Notes under the pieces: generated by a model
What the model saw: only the letters and a program-made list of their open reading frames with translations
What the model was told of the DNA's origin: nothing
The model's database searches: none
Position numbers and translations under genes: made by a program
Shown here: piece by piece, positions 1-6,545 of the stretch
How positions within the stretch are numbered: the first letter of the stretch is position 1
Layout of the letters: each line of letters begins with the position of its first letter
From: Acidobacteriota bacterium
GTDB taxonomy: Bacteria > Acidobacteriota > Aminicenantia > UBA2199
Assembly (NCBI GenBank): GCA_021817755.1
Contig: JAKAGC010000027.1
Span: 1 to 14,171 of the forward strand
Length of the DNA stretch: 14,171 bases
Direction: 5' to 3'

Positions 1-145
1 CTTTTCGTAAATTGAAGAGATGCAGGAGATTATCGCGTTCGATATTCAGAATACGTAATGCTTCCTGGTATGCGTTTTTGGCAAGGGTTTCGAGGGTAAC
101 ACGGTATTCCAGGACATTTTCGAGTTTAAATTTGAACCGTTTCAT
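1..145 (-). CDS. fliJ: Flagellar export chaperone FliJ, N-terminal fragment (cut by window edge)
   Basis: Reading the minus strand from an ATG at 145-143 gives about 48 residues beginning MKRFKFKLENVLEYRVTLE and running open to the window edge. The start FKFxLExVLxYR, followed by an amphipathic helix rich in Leu, Glu and Arg, is typical of FliJ. FliJ is the small coiled-coil stalk protein that sits in the FliI ATPase hexamer and links it to the FlhA export gate. The start lies 30 bp after the fliI stop, with a GAGGG ribosome-binding site a few bases upstream. The position directly after fliI is the usual one for fliJ. The identification rests on the N terminus and gene order only; the rest of the gene is outside the window. 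Confidence 0.85.
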   Translation of the reverse strand, partial: MKRFKFKLENVLEYRVTLETLAKNAYQEALRILNIERDNLLHLFNLRK

Positions 146-175
146 CTATGCCCTCGTTTATTCATTCCTCTTTCC

Positions 176-1483
176 TTACTTGAACGTGGCTTGAAGTTGT
201 TCGACAGTTTGCTGGAAAGTAAATTTCTCCTCGATTCCCTGAGTAAGAAATTTATTGATAAGATCGATACGGGCGAGGGATTCATCGATCTTGGGATTCG
301 AGCCCTTTACGTACGCACCGATATTGATGAGATCTTCAGCATCACGATAAACTGCAAGTAATTCTCTCATTTTTCCAGCAGTCTGTTTATGATCGCGAGT
401 AGCGATTTCACTCATTAACCTTGAAATACTTCCGAGTACGTCGATGGCTGGGAAATGGTTCCTGTGGGCAATGTCCCTTGAAAGAACAATATGTCCATCG
501 AGAATGGAGCGGGCATGATCGGAAATAGGTTCGGTAACATCATCGCCTTCTACGAGTACGGTATATATGCCAGTGATACTGCCTTCTGCGGAGAAATTAC
601 CTGCTCTCTCGAGCAGTTTGGGCATCATGGTAAACACGGAAGGGGTATAGCCTTTGGTGGATGGGGGTTCACCAGCGGAAAGGCCAACTTCTCGCTGGGC
701 CATGGAAAGACGGGTAATGGAATCCATCATCAACATGACATCCAATCCTTTTTTACAAAAATACTCTGCAATTGCGGTGGCAGTAAACGCAGAAATAATC
801 TTTAATAAAGGGGGTTCATCGGAAGTTGCGGCGACGACGACTGAACGCTTTAATCCTTCTTCACCGAGGCTATTAAAAATAAAATCTTTTAACTCTCTTC
901 CACGTTCTCCGATTAGTGCTATTACATTGATATCGGCGCTTGTATTCCTGGCAATCATACCCATTAATGTACTCTTACCGACTCCGCTTCCTGAGAAAAT
1001 TCCGATCCTCTGTCCTGTTCCAATGGTAATTAAGCCATCGATGGCTTTTACTCCCGTGGAAAGCACGCGGGTGATGGGTTCTCTTTCCATTGCATTTACT
1101 GGATTTTTGTATATATTAAGATAATGTTTGCCATTTAAAGGAGCGAGATTATCGAGAGGTTCTCCGAGTCCGTTAATAACACGTCCAAGGAAGCTATCAT
1201 CGATGCGAATCCCGGGGTAATCCCCTGTAGAATAAATAAGGTGACCGTTACTGATTCCCTGGATGTCTCCAAAAGGCATTGAAATTACTTTTGTACCGTG
1301 AAATCCGATTACTTGAAGGGGAATTTTGATTCGTGAGTCTTCGAGGCGTAATATTTCTCCGACAGAACAGGGGGGGCCTTCGGATTCGATAGTTAATCCG
1401 ACAATTTTATTGATCCGGCCGTATACACGGATGGGCTCGAGCCGCTGCAAACGGTCAAGTTTGTTTTTTAGGTTAAGCTCCAT
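176..1483 (-). CDS. fliI: Flagellum-specific export ATPase FliI
   Basis: This 435-residue protein is normal length for FliI, the cytoplasmic ATPase that energises unloading of flagellar substrates at the export gate and is related to the F1 beta subunit. The Walker A loop GSGVGKST is at residues 165-172. The catalytic glutamate is in GERGRE at about 193. Walker B DVMLMMD is at 248-254, followed by the family signature GEPPSTKGYTPSVF at about 271-284. The N-terminal beta-barrel region (about 18-95) and a helical C-terminal domain are present, with no break or missing catalytic residue. The ATG start at 1483 lies inside the end of fliH, an 11-bp overlap. A GAGAGAA Shine-Dalgarno-like stretch about 7 bases upstream suggests translational coupling to fliH. 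Confidence 0.97.
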   Translation of the reverse strand: MELNLKNKLDRLQRLEPIRVYGRINKIVGLTIESEGPPCSVGEILRLEDSRIKIPLQVIGFHGTKVISMPFGDIQGISNGHLIYSTGDYPGIRIDDSFLGRVINGLGEPLDNLAPLNGKHYLNIYKNPVNAMEREPITRVLSTGVKAIDGLITIGTGQRIGIFSGSGVGKSTLMGMIARNTSADINVIALIGERGRELKDFIFNSLGEEGLKRSVVVAATSDEPPLLKIISAFTATAIAEYFCKKGLDVMLMMDSITRLSMAQREVGLSAGEPPSTKGYTPSVFTMMPKLLERAGNFSAEGSITGIYTVLVEGDDVTEPISDHARSILDGHIVLSRDIAHRNHFPAIDVLGSISRLMSEIATRDHKQTAGKMRELLAVYRDAEDLINIGAYVKGSNPKIDESLARIDLINKFLTQGIEEKFTFQQTVEQLQATFK

Positions 1484-2204
1484 TGGACAATTCTCTCATA
1501 ATGATGTCCATTTGCTTACCGGGTTCGGATGAAATTTCACCCAATTCGGTGATGATCTGGCACCCTCCTCTTTCGACATGTTCATCTTTTGTAAATTTGA
1601 CGGTCCCTGATGTTTTAATGATTTCGCCTATTTCATCTTTTTTCTTGGCGATGACATCGTAATCCAATGGGTTAACTTTGATTTCGCATTCCCTGGCATC
1701 CTTGACACGCTCAAACCCTTTTTTAAGCATATGAACGACAACATCGGGGGAGGTTTTGATTTCTTCATCGAGGATTTTCCGGGTAATTGAAAAAACGAGT
1801 TCCATCATTTCCTTTTCAGATTTCTTAAACAATAGGTTTTTGAACCTGGCGATTTCTTCCAGGGATTTTGTATAATTTTGCTGCAACTGTGAGAGCTTTT
1901 GTTCCAATTTTCCCTGGAACTCTTTTTCCAATTGCATACGAAGTTCTTTTTCTTTTTTATTTTTTAATACTTCGGCTTCAACCGCGGCTTCTTTCAATTT
2001 TTCCTGTGCTTCGATCATAATGCGGTTTGCTTCTTTCTGAGCGGCTTTTACAGGGTCTTCTTTGTTTTCGTCGATGACTCTCCGCCTGTGATCTTCGCGG
2101 AGTTTATCGGCAATTATCAATTCGAGTTCATCGATAGAAGGGCTGACATATGGTTTGAATTCAACTTTTTCAACGTGAGCGGATTCAACAATTTTAGACA
2201 ACAT
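1473..2204 (-). CDS. fliH: Flagellar assembly protein FliH (export ATPase regulator)
   Basis: This is a 243-residue FliH, which dimerises, binds the N terminus of FliI and holds the ATPase at the export apparatus. Residues about 45-130 are a long charged coiled coil rich in Glu, Lys and Gln, as in the stalk-like FliH/V-ATPase E family. The C-terminal domain carries the usual GGCQIITELGEI segment near residues 207-218. I chose the ATG at 2204-2202 over the in-frame GTG at 2225 because a strong GGGGGTG ribosome-binding site lies just upstream of the ATG and the GTG has none at proper spacing. With this start, fliH overlaps fliG by 11 bp, the same overlap as fliH with fliI. Identification rests on position and coiled-coil architecture more than on strict motifs, since FliH diverges fast. 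Confidence 0.9.
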   Translation of the reverse strand: MLSKIVESAHVEKVEFKPYVSPSIDELELIIADKLREDHRRRVIDENKEDPVKAAQKEANRIMIEAQEKLKEAAVEAEVLKNKKEKELRMQLEKEFQGKLEQKLSQLQQNYTKSLEEIARFKNLLFKKSEKEMMELVFSITRKILDEEIKTSPDVVVHMLKKGFERVKDARECEIKVNPLDYDVIAKKKDEIGEIIKTSGTVKFTKDEHVERGGCQIITELGEISSEPGKQMDIIMRELSNGA

Positions 2205-3216
2205 ATTCTTCACCCCCGGCTCCACCGATTACGATGACGCCTTCTTCTTCGAGGTTCCTGACGATTTCAACGATTTCATGTTGTGCTTTTTCGACTTCTT
2301 TAACACGAATGGGTCCGAGGTATTCCATTTCTTCTTTTAGCATTTCAGCGGCACGTTGGGACATATTCCTGAAAAACTTGGTTTTTAATTCGTCATTACT
2401 TCCTTTTAAAGCGAGGGCAAGGGATTTTTTATCGACACGTTTAAGGATTTCCATAATACCCTGGTCGTCGATGAGAAGAATATCTTCAAAGACAAACATC
2501 AGGTCTCGAATGGAGGCGGCAAGCTCGGGGTCTCTGGATTCGATTTGTTCGAGAACGTTTCGAGAGGCACGGCGATCCATACGGTTAAACAATTCGGAAA
2601 CGGCTTTTACGCCTCCGTATTCTTCAAGACTGTAAGAACCTAATGCTTCAAGTTTCTGGTCTAGAACTCCGGCTATCTTTTTGACGATTTCAGGTGAAAT
2701 TTCTTCGAGGTTTGCCATGCGGATAACGATTTCGGTTCGCATGTCTTCAGGAAGGGCGGAGATTAATTCGGCAGCCTGTGATGCACTTAAATGGGCGAGG
2801 ATTAATGCGATGGTTTGAGGATGTTCGTTCTGGATGAACTTGGATAATTGTTGAGGATTAATCTTTTCAAGTGAAGAGAACCCTGCTGATTTTTCAAGTA
2901 ATTTAATCAAGCGGTCGATGATTTTCCGGGCTTCTTCGGGGCCGAGTGACTTGATTAATACTTTCTTTGCGTATTCGATACCACCGAGGGTCATATATTC
3001 TTTAGCGAGTGTGAGGTTATAAAATTCTTCAACGACACGGTCGGTAATATCAGCCGGAACAGCTCCCATCATGGATATTTCCCTTGAGATGTCCTGGACT
3101 TCGTCATCATCGAGCCGTTTGAAAATTTCGGCAGTAATGTCTTCTCCTAAAACCAGAAATAAAACCGCTGCTTTTTGCTTACCGGAAAGGTGGTCACGTT
3201 CAAGTGGTACAGCCAT
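2194..3216 (-). CDS. fliG: Flagellar motor switch protein FliG
   Basis: FliG is the rotor protein of the C-ring. It binds FliF through its N-terminal domain, FliM through its middle domain and the stator through its C-terminal domain. The 340 residues are full length. The EHPQT motif is at 131-135, the GGVKAVSELFNRMD middle-domain segment at about 201-214 and MFVF at 240-243. Matching the C-terminal domain to E. coli FliG, torque-helix residues K271, R288, E295, E296 and R304 occupy the positions of K264, R281, D288, D289 and R297. Charge is kept at all five, with Glu replacing both Asp. The ATG start follows the fliF stop by 6 bp. Its GGAGG ribosome-binding site is encoded in the last codons of fliF, with a fairly long spacing of about 11 bases. 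Confidence 0.97.
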   Translation of the reverse strand: MAVPLERDHLSGKQKAAVLFLVLGEDITAEIFKRLDDDEVQDISREISMMGAVPADITDRVVEEFYNLTLAKEYMTLGGIEYAKKVLIKSLGPEEARKIIDRLIKLLEKSAGFSSLEKINPQQLSKFIQNEHPQTIALILAHLSASQAAELISALPEDMRTEIVIRMANLEEISPEIVKKIAGVLDQKLEALGSYSLEEYGGVKAVSELFNRMDRRASRNVLEQIESRDPELAASIRDLMFVFEDILLIDDQGIMEILKRVDKKSLALALKGSNDELKTKFFRNMSQRAAEMLKEEMEYLGPIRVKEVEKAQHEIVEIVRNLEEEGVIVIGGAGGEEYVV

Positions 3217-3222
3217 GATTAA

Positions 3223-4890
3223 TTAGTCCTCCACGAGGAAACTCTTAACGAGAGACGCGGTCTCATCAAGGTTTTCTTCCGCGAATTTTTTAACTTTTTG
3301 CCGAATGAAACCCATCTTCTTTGTGGATTTCGGTACTTTATATTTTTCCATAAGTTCTTGTTCAATTTCTGCTTCGTCACGTGCTTCCTGAAGTGCGACC
3401 AACTTCTCGCTGTCAACCCGAGGAATTTCGATTTCCTCCACTTTGGGCTTTTTGGCCTGTTTCAGGATATCGGTCATTTTTCTGAATACGGGACGAATGA
3501 CGAAGAACACAATAAATAAGGTGATTAATGCAATAGAACCATATCGAATGAGATCTGAAATAAAATTCTGTGTCTTCTCTTTTTTGGTATAATAATCGTT
3601 TACGACTTCAGCGGAATTATCAAAAGGAAGATTGGCTACTTCGATGACATCGCCGCGTTGATCGTTGAATCCGACTGCGGCCTGTACAATTTTTTTAATG
3701 GTATCGAGTTCTTCGGCGGAACGTTTCCGTGGTTCCTGGATCAACTCTCCATCTTTTAATTGGACATTTGTGGCATTATCCACTAATACGGCTACAGAGA
3801 GCCGTTGGATTTCACCGACTGGTTTGGTGAGGTGGGTGACTTTCTTCGATATTTCATAATTAACGGTACTTTTTTCCGTTTTCGATTTGGAAGGGGTTGC
3901 TCCTGATTCCTGGGTACTTGTTCCGGAAGCCTGGGCAACATTGCTGGATACGCCGGTAACTCCTCCGATTCTGATTGAACCGGTGGACGAAGAAGTCTCG
4001 CTTTGTTCCGAGACTTTAACAAATCTATCGGGATCAACAGTTTCTTCGGTGCTTTCCTCTTTATCGAAATTCAATTTCAGTTTGACATTGGCTTTTACTT
4101 TCCCCTGACCTACGGTGGGTTCCAGTACGGATACGATTTCCTTTGTGAGAGAATCTTCCATTTTTTGTTGGTATGAAAGCTGAGTGGCTGAGAGTTCAGT
4201 AAATGAATCTTCGCCGGCGCTTTTGGGCCTTGAAAGTAATTTCCCTCTTGAATCGACGATGGCGATGTTTTCCGGTTTTAAACCTTCGACTGCCTGGGCT
4301 GTGAGATGAAGAATTGCAGGGATAAGAGATTCGGAAACGGCAGCACCGGGTCTGAGGTTCAGAACGATGGACGCTTTTGCTTCTTCCTGATCATCGATAA
4401 ATACGGAACGTTTGGGCATGGTAATATGTACTTTGGCGGAGCGAATCTCTTTAATGCCGGCGAGGGTACGACCTAGTTCACCTTCGATGGCGCGAATGTA
4501 ATTGATATTCTGGACAAAATCCGTTGTGGAGAGATTGGACTTATCGAAAATTTCAAATCCTACTCCTCCACCTTCAGGAAGTCCTTTTGTTGCCAATTCA
4601 ATACGGAGTTCCGAAACCTGGTTTTCGGGTACTTTAATAACAGTACCTGCGGATTCCAATTTATATGGAATTTTCTTATCTTTTAACTGTTCGATAATTT
4701 GACCGGAATCCTGGGGGGACAGATTGGAAAATAATACTCCATAAGTTAATGCATTGGAGATATTAACGATAATGATAATGGCAACAATCGTCAGGATTAT
4801 CACCGATCCCAGGAAGATTTTCTGGGACAGGGTGAACCGGTTCAAAAAGTTCTTTATAAGCGTAAATGGATTAATTTTTTCTTCTGCCAT
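3223..4890 (-). CDS. fliF: Flagellar MS-ring protein FliF
   Basis: FliF forms the inner-membrane MS-ring on which rod, switch and export gate assemble. The 555 residues are normal length. One membrane segment is near residues 25-43 (FLGSVIILTIVAIIIIV) and a second near 450-470 (YGSIALITLFIVFFVI), leaving a large periplasmic part between them. That part includes ring-building motifs such as GLPEGGGVGFEIFDKSN and a Ser/Thr/Gly-rich linker around 295-335. The cytoplasmic tail ends in VKKFAEENLDETASLVKSFL, the conserved segment that binds the N-terminal domain of FliG; FliG is encoded next. The gene is separated from fliE by 66 bp, the largest gap in the operon, and its own ribosome-binding site (GGGT) is weak. 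Confidence 0.97.
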   Translation of the reverse strand: MAEEKINPFTLIKNFLNRFTLSQKIFLGSVIILTIVAIIIIVNISNALTYGVLFSNLSPQDSGQIIEQLKDKKIPYKLESAGTVIKVPENQVSELRIELATKGLPEGGGVGFEIFDKSNLSTTDFVQNINYIRAIEGELGRTLAGIKEIRSAKVHITMPKRSVFIDDQEEAKASIVLNLRPGAAVSESLIPAILHLTAQAVEGLKPENIAIVDSRGKLLSRPKSAGEDSFTELSATQLSYQQKMEDSLTKEIVSVLEPTVGQGKVKANVKLKLNFDKEESTEETVDPDRFVKVSEQSETSSSTGSIRIGGVTGVSSNVAQASGTSTQESGATPSKSKTEKSTVNYEISKKVTHLTKPVGEIQRLSVAVLVDNATNVQLKDGELIQEPRKRSAEELDTIKKIVQAAVGFNDQRGDVIEVANLPFDNSAEVVNDYYTKKEKTQNFISDLIRYGSIALITLFIVFFVIRPVFRKMTDILKQAKKPKVEEIEIPRVDSEKLVALQEARDEAEIEQELMEKYKVPKSTKKMGFIRQKVKKFAEENLDETASLVKSFLVED

Positions 4891-4956
4891 GGTTACCCGA
4901 TTCCATTTAATACTAACGTTAAGTTATACGGATGATTATTGGAAAAAATTTTCAAC

Positions 4957-5268
4957 TTAAACACTGGTCCGCATAATTTGTTGATATGCATCGAGGAGTT
5001 TTCCTCTGACCTGCATCATCAATTTAAAGGAGATATCTGCTTTTTCAAGAGAGATCAAGGTATTATGCAGGTTGGTTTCTCTGCCGGAGGCATAATCTTT
5101 AATGGATTGGTCGGCATTGACTTGATCCTGGTTAACGGTGTTCAATGCATTATTCAATAATGAAGAAAAACTGGCTCCGGTTGATTTTTCATTCTTCGGG
5201 GTTAATTGGGATTTAATCGAAATATCTTCTAACTGGCGTCTGATATCATCGATTTTTATATCGGACAT
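4957..5268 (-). CDS. fliE: Flagellar hook-basal body adaptor FliE
   Basis: FliE is the small protein joining the MS-ring to the proximal rod. It is exported early by the flagellar type III system. The 103 residues match the family length. The C-terminal part is typical: an S-F-S-S-L-L-N-x-A-L segment near residues 29-38, an N-x-D-Q-x-x-A-D helix, then ISLEKADISFKLMMQVRGKL and a final A-Y-Q-x-I-M-R. The ATG is at 5268-5266, two bases after the flgC stop, and is served by an AGGAGG site overlapping the end of flgC. It follows flgC and precedes fliF, the order seen in many flagellar operons. Confidence 0.96.
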   Translation of the reverse strand: MSDIKIDDIRRQLEDISIKSQLTPKNEKSTGASFSSLLNNALNTVNQDQVNADQSIKDYASGRETNLHNTLISLEKADISFKLMMQVRGKLLDAYQQIMRTSV

Positions 5269-5270
5269 TG

Positions 5271-5279
5271 TTACCTCCT
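5271..5279 (-). promoter_or_regulatory. Ribosome-binding site of fliE embedded in the flgC stop
   Basis: On the minus strand the end of flgC reads AGG AGG TAA, then CA and the ATG of fliE. AGGAGG therefore serves as the last two arginine codons of flgC and as a consensus Shine-Dalgarno site for fliE. This predicts coupled translation of the rod protein and its adaptor. Confidence 0.8.
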
Positions 5280-5711
5280 ACCGATTTCGAAGGTTTTTGC
5301 AATCATATTTTTCAGTGTGACGATTGCAGAAATGTTTGCTTCATAAGAACGGGATGCTTCCTGTAAATCTACCATTTCAGCAACAACATCGACATTGGGG
5401 TAGAGTACATAACCATCAGGTCCTGCATCGGGATGATTGGGATCGTATTTTCTGCGGAAAGGAGAGGGATCATCGCTTACCCGTGTTACTTCTACTCCGA
5501 CGGATGTCTCTTGTGTGGCATCTTTTAACAAGGAATTAAAATCATTATTCATGGGTACGGCTTCGAATGTGACTTCTTTTCTCCTGTAAGGGCCGCCTTC
5601 GGGAGTACGGGTCGAATTGATGTTGGCGATATTGGAGCTGTGTACCTCCATTCGCATCATCTGAGCCTTCATGCCTGAACCGTTTATTTTAAATATCGAT
5701 TCGATACCCAT
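5271..5711 (-). CDS. flgC: Flagellar basal-body proximal rod protein FlgC
   Basis: FlgC is a proximal rod subunit in the periplasm. The 146 residues are normal length. The N-terminal rod/hook helix is seen in MRMEVHSSNIANINSTRTPE, followed by GGPYRRKEVTFEA, a FlgC hallmark. The C-terminal helix YEANISAIVTLKNMIAKTFEIGR is the conserved coiled-coil part of rod and hook proteins. Start ATG 5711-5709 is preceded by AGGAGA at good spacing and lies 12 bp after the flgB stop. The last two codons (AGG AGG) followed by TAA also form the ribosome-binding site of fliE, so the two genes are probably translationally coupled. Confidence 0.97.
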   Translation of the reverse strand: MGIESIFKINGSGMKAQMMRMEVHSSNIANINSTRTPEGGPYRRKEVTFEAVPMNNDFNSLLKDATQETSVGVEVTRVSDDPSPFRRKYDPNHPDAGPDGYVLYPNVDVVAEMVDLQEASRSYEANISAIVTLKNMIAKTFEIGRR

Positions 5712-5723
5712 TCTTTTCTCCTA

Positions 5724-6125
5724 TTACTTAGCCTGTTGAATGGCGTCACTTATCTGGCGCATTTTCTTTGACAGTAGTTGAACGGATACATTATATTGTA
5801 TATTATTTTCCGACAATTTCAACATTTCATCGTCGATATCGACGTTATTCCCATCGGGCCTGCCTGGGTTGGGATTCTCAACGATTTCATTCATTAGACC
5901 ATTTTCTAAGGGTGTTTCTCCCATGTGTCTGAAGTCCGTGCGTTTCATTTTTAGCGTATTCATGCTGTCTTCAAGGATCTTCGTAAACTTGAGATCTTTG
6001 GAGGTATACCCGGGGGTATCGACATTGGCGATGTTCGAAGCAATGAGTTTGCTTCTCATAACCAGGTTATCCAGGTCTGTTTTAAAGTTGCCAACAATCT
6101 GTTCATAATCAGTTAACCTCAACAT
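5724..6125 (-). CDS. flgB: Flagellar basal-body rod protein FlgB, first gene of the operon
   Basis: FlgB is the proximal rod subunit. The 133-residue length is normal. The N-terminal motif ASNIANVDTPGYTSKDLKF at about residues 29-47 is the conserved rod-protein signature, and the C terminus has the matching helix with LSENNIQYNVSVQLLSKKM. The ATG at 6125-6123 has a strong GGAGG seven bases upstream. It is the first gene of the minus-strand flagellar block and is transcribed away from the restriction gene on the other side of a 336-bp control region. A -24/-12 promoter ends only about a dozen bases before the ribosome-binding site, so expression is likely sigma-54 dependent. Confidence 0.97.
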   Translation of the reverse strand: MLRLTDYEQIVGNFKTDLDNLVMRSKLIASNIANVDTPGYTSKDLKFTKILEDSMNTLKMKRTDFRHMGETPLENGLMNEIVENPNPGRPDGNNVDIDDEMLKLSENNIQYNVSVQLLSKKMRQISDAIQQAK

Positions 6126-6146
6126 TGTATGCCTCCGAATCTACGA

Positions 6147-6163
6147 AGCAATTTTAGTGCCAG
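6147..6163 (-). promoter_or_regulatory. Sigma-54 (-24/-12) promoter of the flgB operon
   Basis: The minus strand reads CTGGCACTAAAATTGCT from 6163 to 6147. It has TGGCAC at the -24 element, five bases, then TTGC with T, matching the sigma-54 core consensus at all fixed positions. Counting from the GG and GC doublets places +1 near 6136. That is the first G of the flgB ribosome-binding site GGAGG (6136-6132), leaving a leader of only about 11 bases. Sigma-54 control of rod and hook genes is well known in many Gram-negative bacteria. The regulator and RpoN themselves are not in this window. Confidence 0.8.
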
Positions 6164-6255
6164 TTCTTATATCGTCATAACAACGGAAATCATGAGGGAG
6201 GATCGCTTTTATTTTATGCCTTTTTTGGGGCAAGCACTGGGGAAAATATTTCTTA

Positions 6256-6312
6256 GTCGGTGGAAAAAATGTCAGAATTTTGACCGACAATGGATAAGGT
6301 TTTGACGGAACC
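6256..6312. promoter_or_regulatory. Nested dyad and TTTTGAC repeats, candidate enhancer-binding-protein site
   Basis: An inner near-palindrome, GTCAGAATTTTGAC at 6271-6284, has one mismatched pair. It sits within a wider inverted pair GTCGGT (6256-6261) and ACCGAC (6283-6288). TTTTGAC recurs in direct orientation at 6278-6284 and 6300-6306, a 22-bp spacing close to two helical turns. The block lies roughly 120-175 bp upstream of the predicted sigma-54 start, the usual distance for a bacterial enhancer-binding protein. The symmetry is seen in the sequence. The function is inferred. Confidence 0.4.
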
Positions 6313-6420
6313 CTATTTTTCTTATAAATGATTTTTTGAACGGATTATTTTCAATGACGAAATGAATGGATTTATTGCGAAATTATTTTAAAATTTATAT
6401 GTATTAATTTCATTAAAAAC

Positions 6421-6448
6421 TTGCATTAAATATAAAAAATGATAGAAT
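6421..6448 (+). promoter_or_regulatory. Sigma-70-like promoter for the restriction-modification gene
   Basis: TTGCAT (6421-6426) and TAGAAT (6443-6448) are separated by 16 bp in a very AT-rich stretch. The expected start site is near 6454-6456, about 90 bases before the chosen start codon of the restriction gene. No better plus-strand promoter was seen in the 336-bp spacer. Confidence 0.5.
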
Positions 6449-6454
6449 GTTCGA

Positions 6455-6526
6455 ATGAAAATTGTTAAAGGTGATATTTCTCCCGTTTTGCATCATTGTC
6501 AAATGTATGCGGGTGAAAGAATATAA
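6455..6526 (+). other. Possible 23-codon leader peptide, perhaps leaderless
   Basis: An ATG at 6455 opens a 23-codon frame (MKIVKGDISPVLHHCQMYAG, then ERI and TAA at 6524-6526), ending about 20 bases before the restriction gene ATG. It is out of frame with that gene. The ATG coincides with the transcription start predicted from the -10 box at 6443-6448, and no ribosome-binding site precedes it, so it would have to be read as a leaderless start. Short frames of this size occur by chance, so this is only a candidate. Confidence 0.2.
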
Positions 6527-6545
6527 TGTAATGAGAGGAATACAG

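Noticed and set aside
654..1124. 156-residue open frame on the plus strand
   Set aside because: It lies entirely antisense to fliI, which has intact ATPase motifs. It has no ribosome-binding site and its residue content is that of a shadow frame.
2328..2337. Glu replacing both Asp residues (295, 296) in the FliG torque helix as a functional anomaly
   Set aside because: Charge is conserved, and Asp/Glu exchange at this site is expected among distant FliG proteins, so it does not suggest altered function.
4891..4956. Internal promoter or attenuator in the fliE-fliF gap
   Set aside because: TTGAAA and TATAAC are present but 21 bp apart, and no stable hairpin with a U-tract is visible. It is probably just an untranslated spacer.
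6227..6240. Second -24/-12-like sequence (CCAGTGCTTGCCCC on the minus strand)
   Set aside because: It has a TTGC but lacks the TGGCAC element at the required spacing, while the element at 6147-6163 matches fully.
6462..6545. Upstream TTG (6462) or ATG (6531) as start of the restriction gene
   Set aside because: The TTG has no ribosome-binding site and would add an unrelated hydrophobic stretch. The ATG at 6531 has its nearest purine-rich site too far away. The ATG at 6546 has AGAGGA at proper spacing and begins the conserved helical region.
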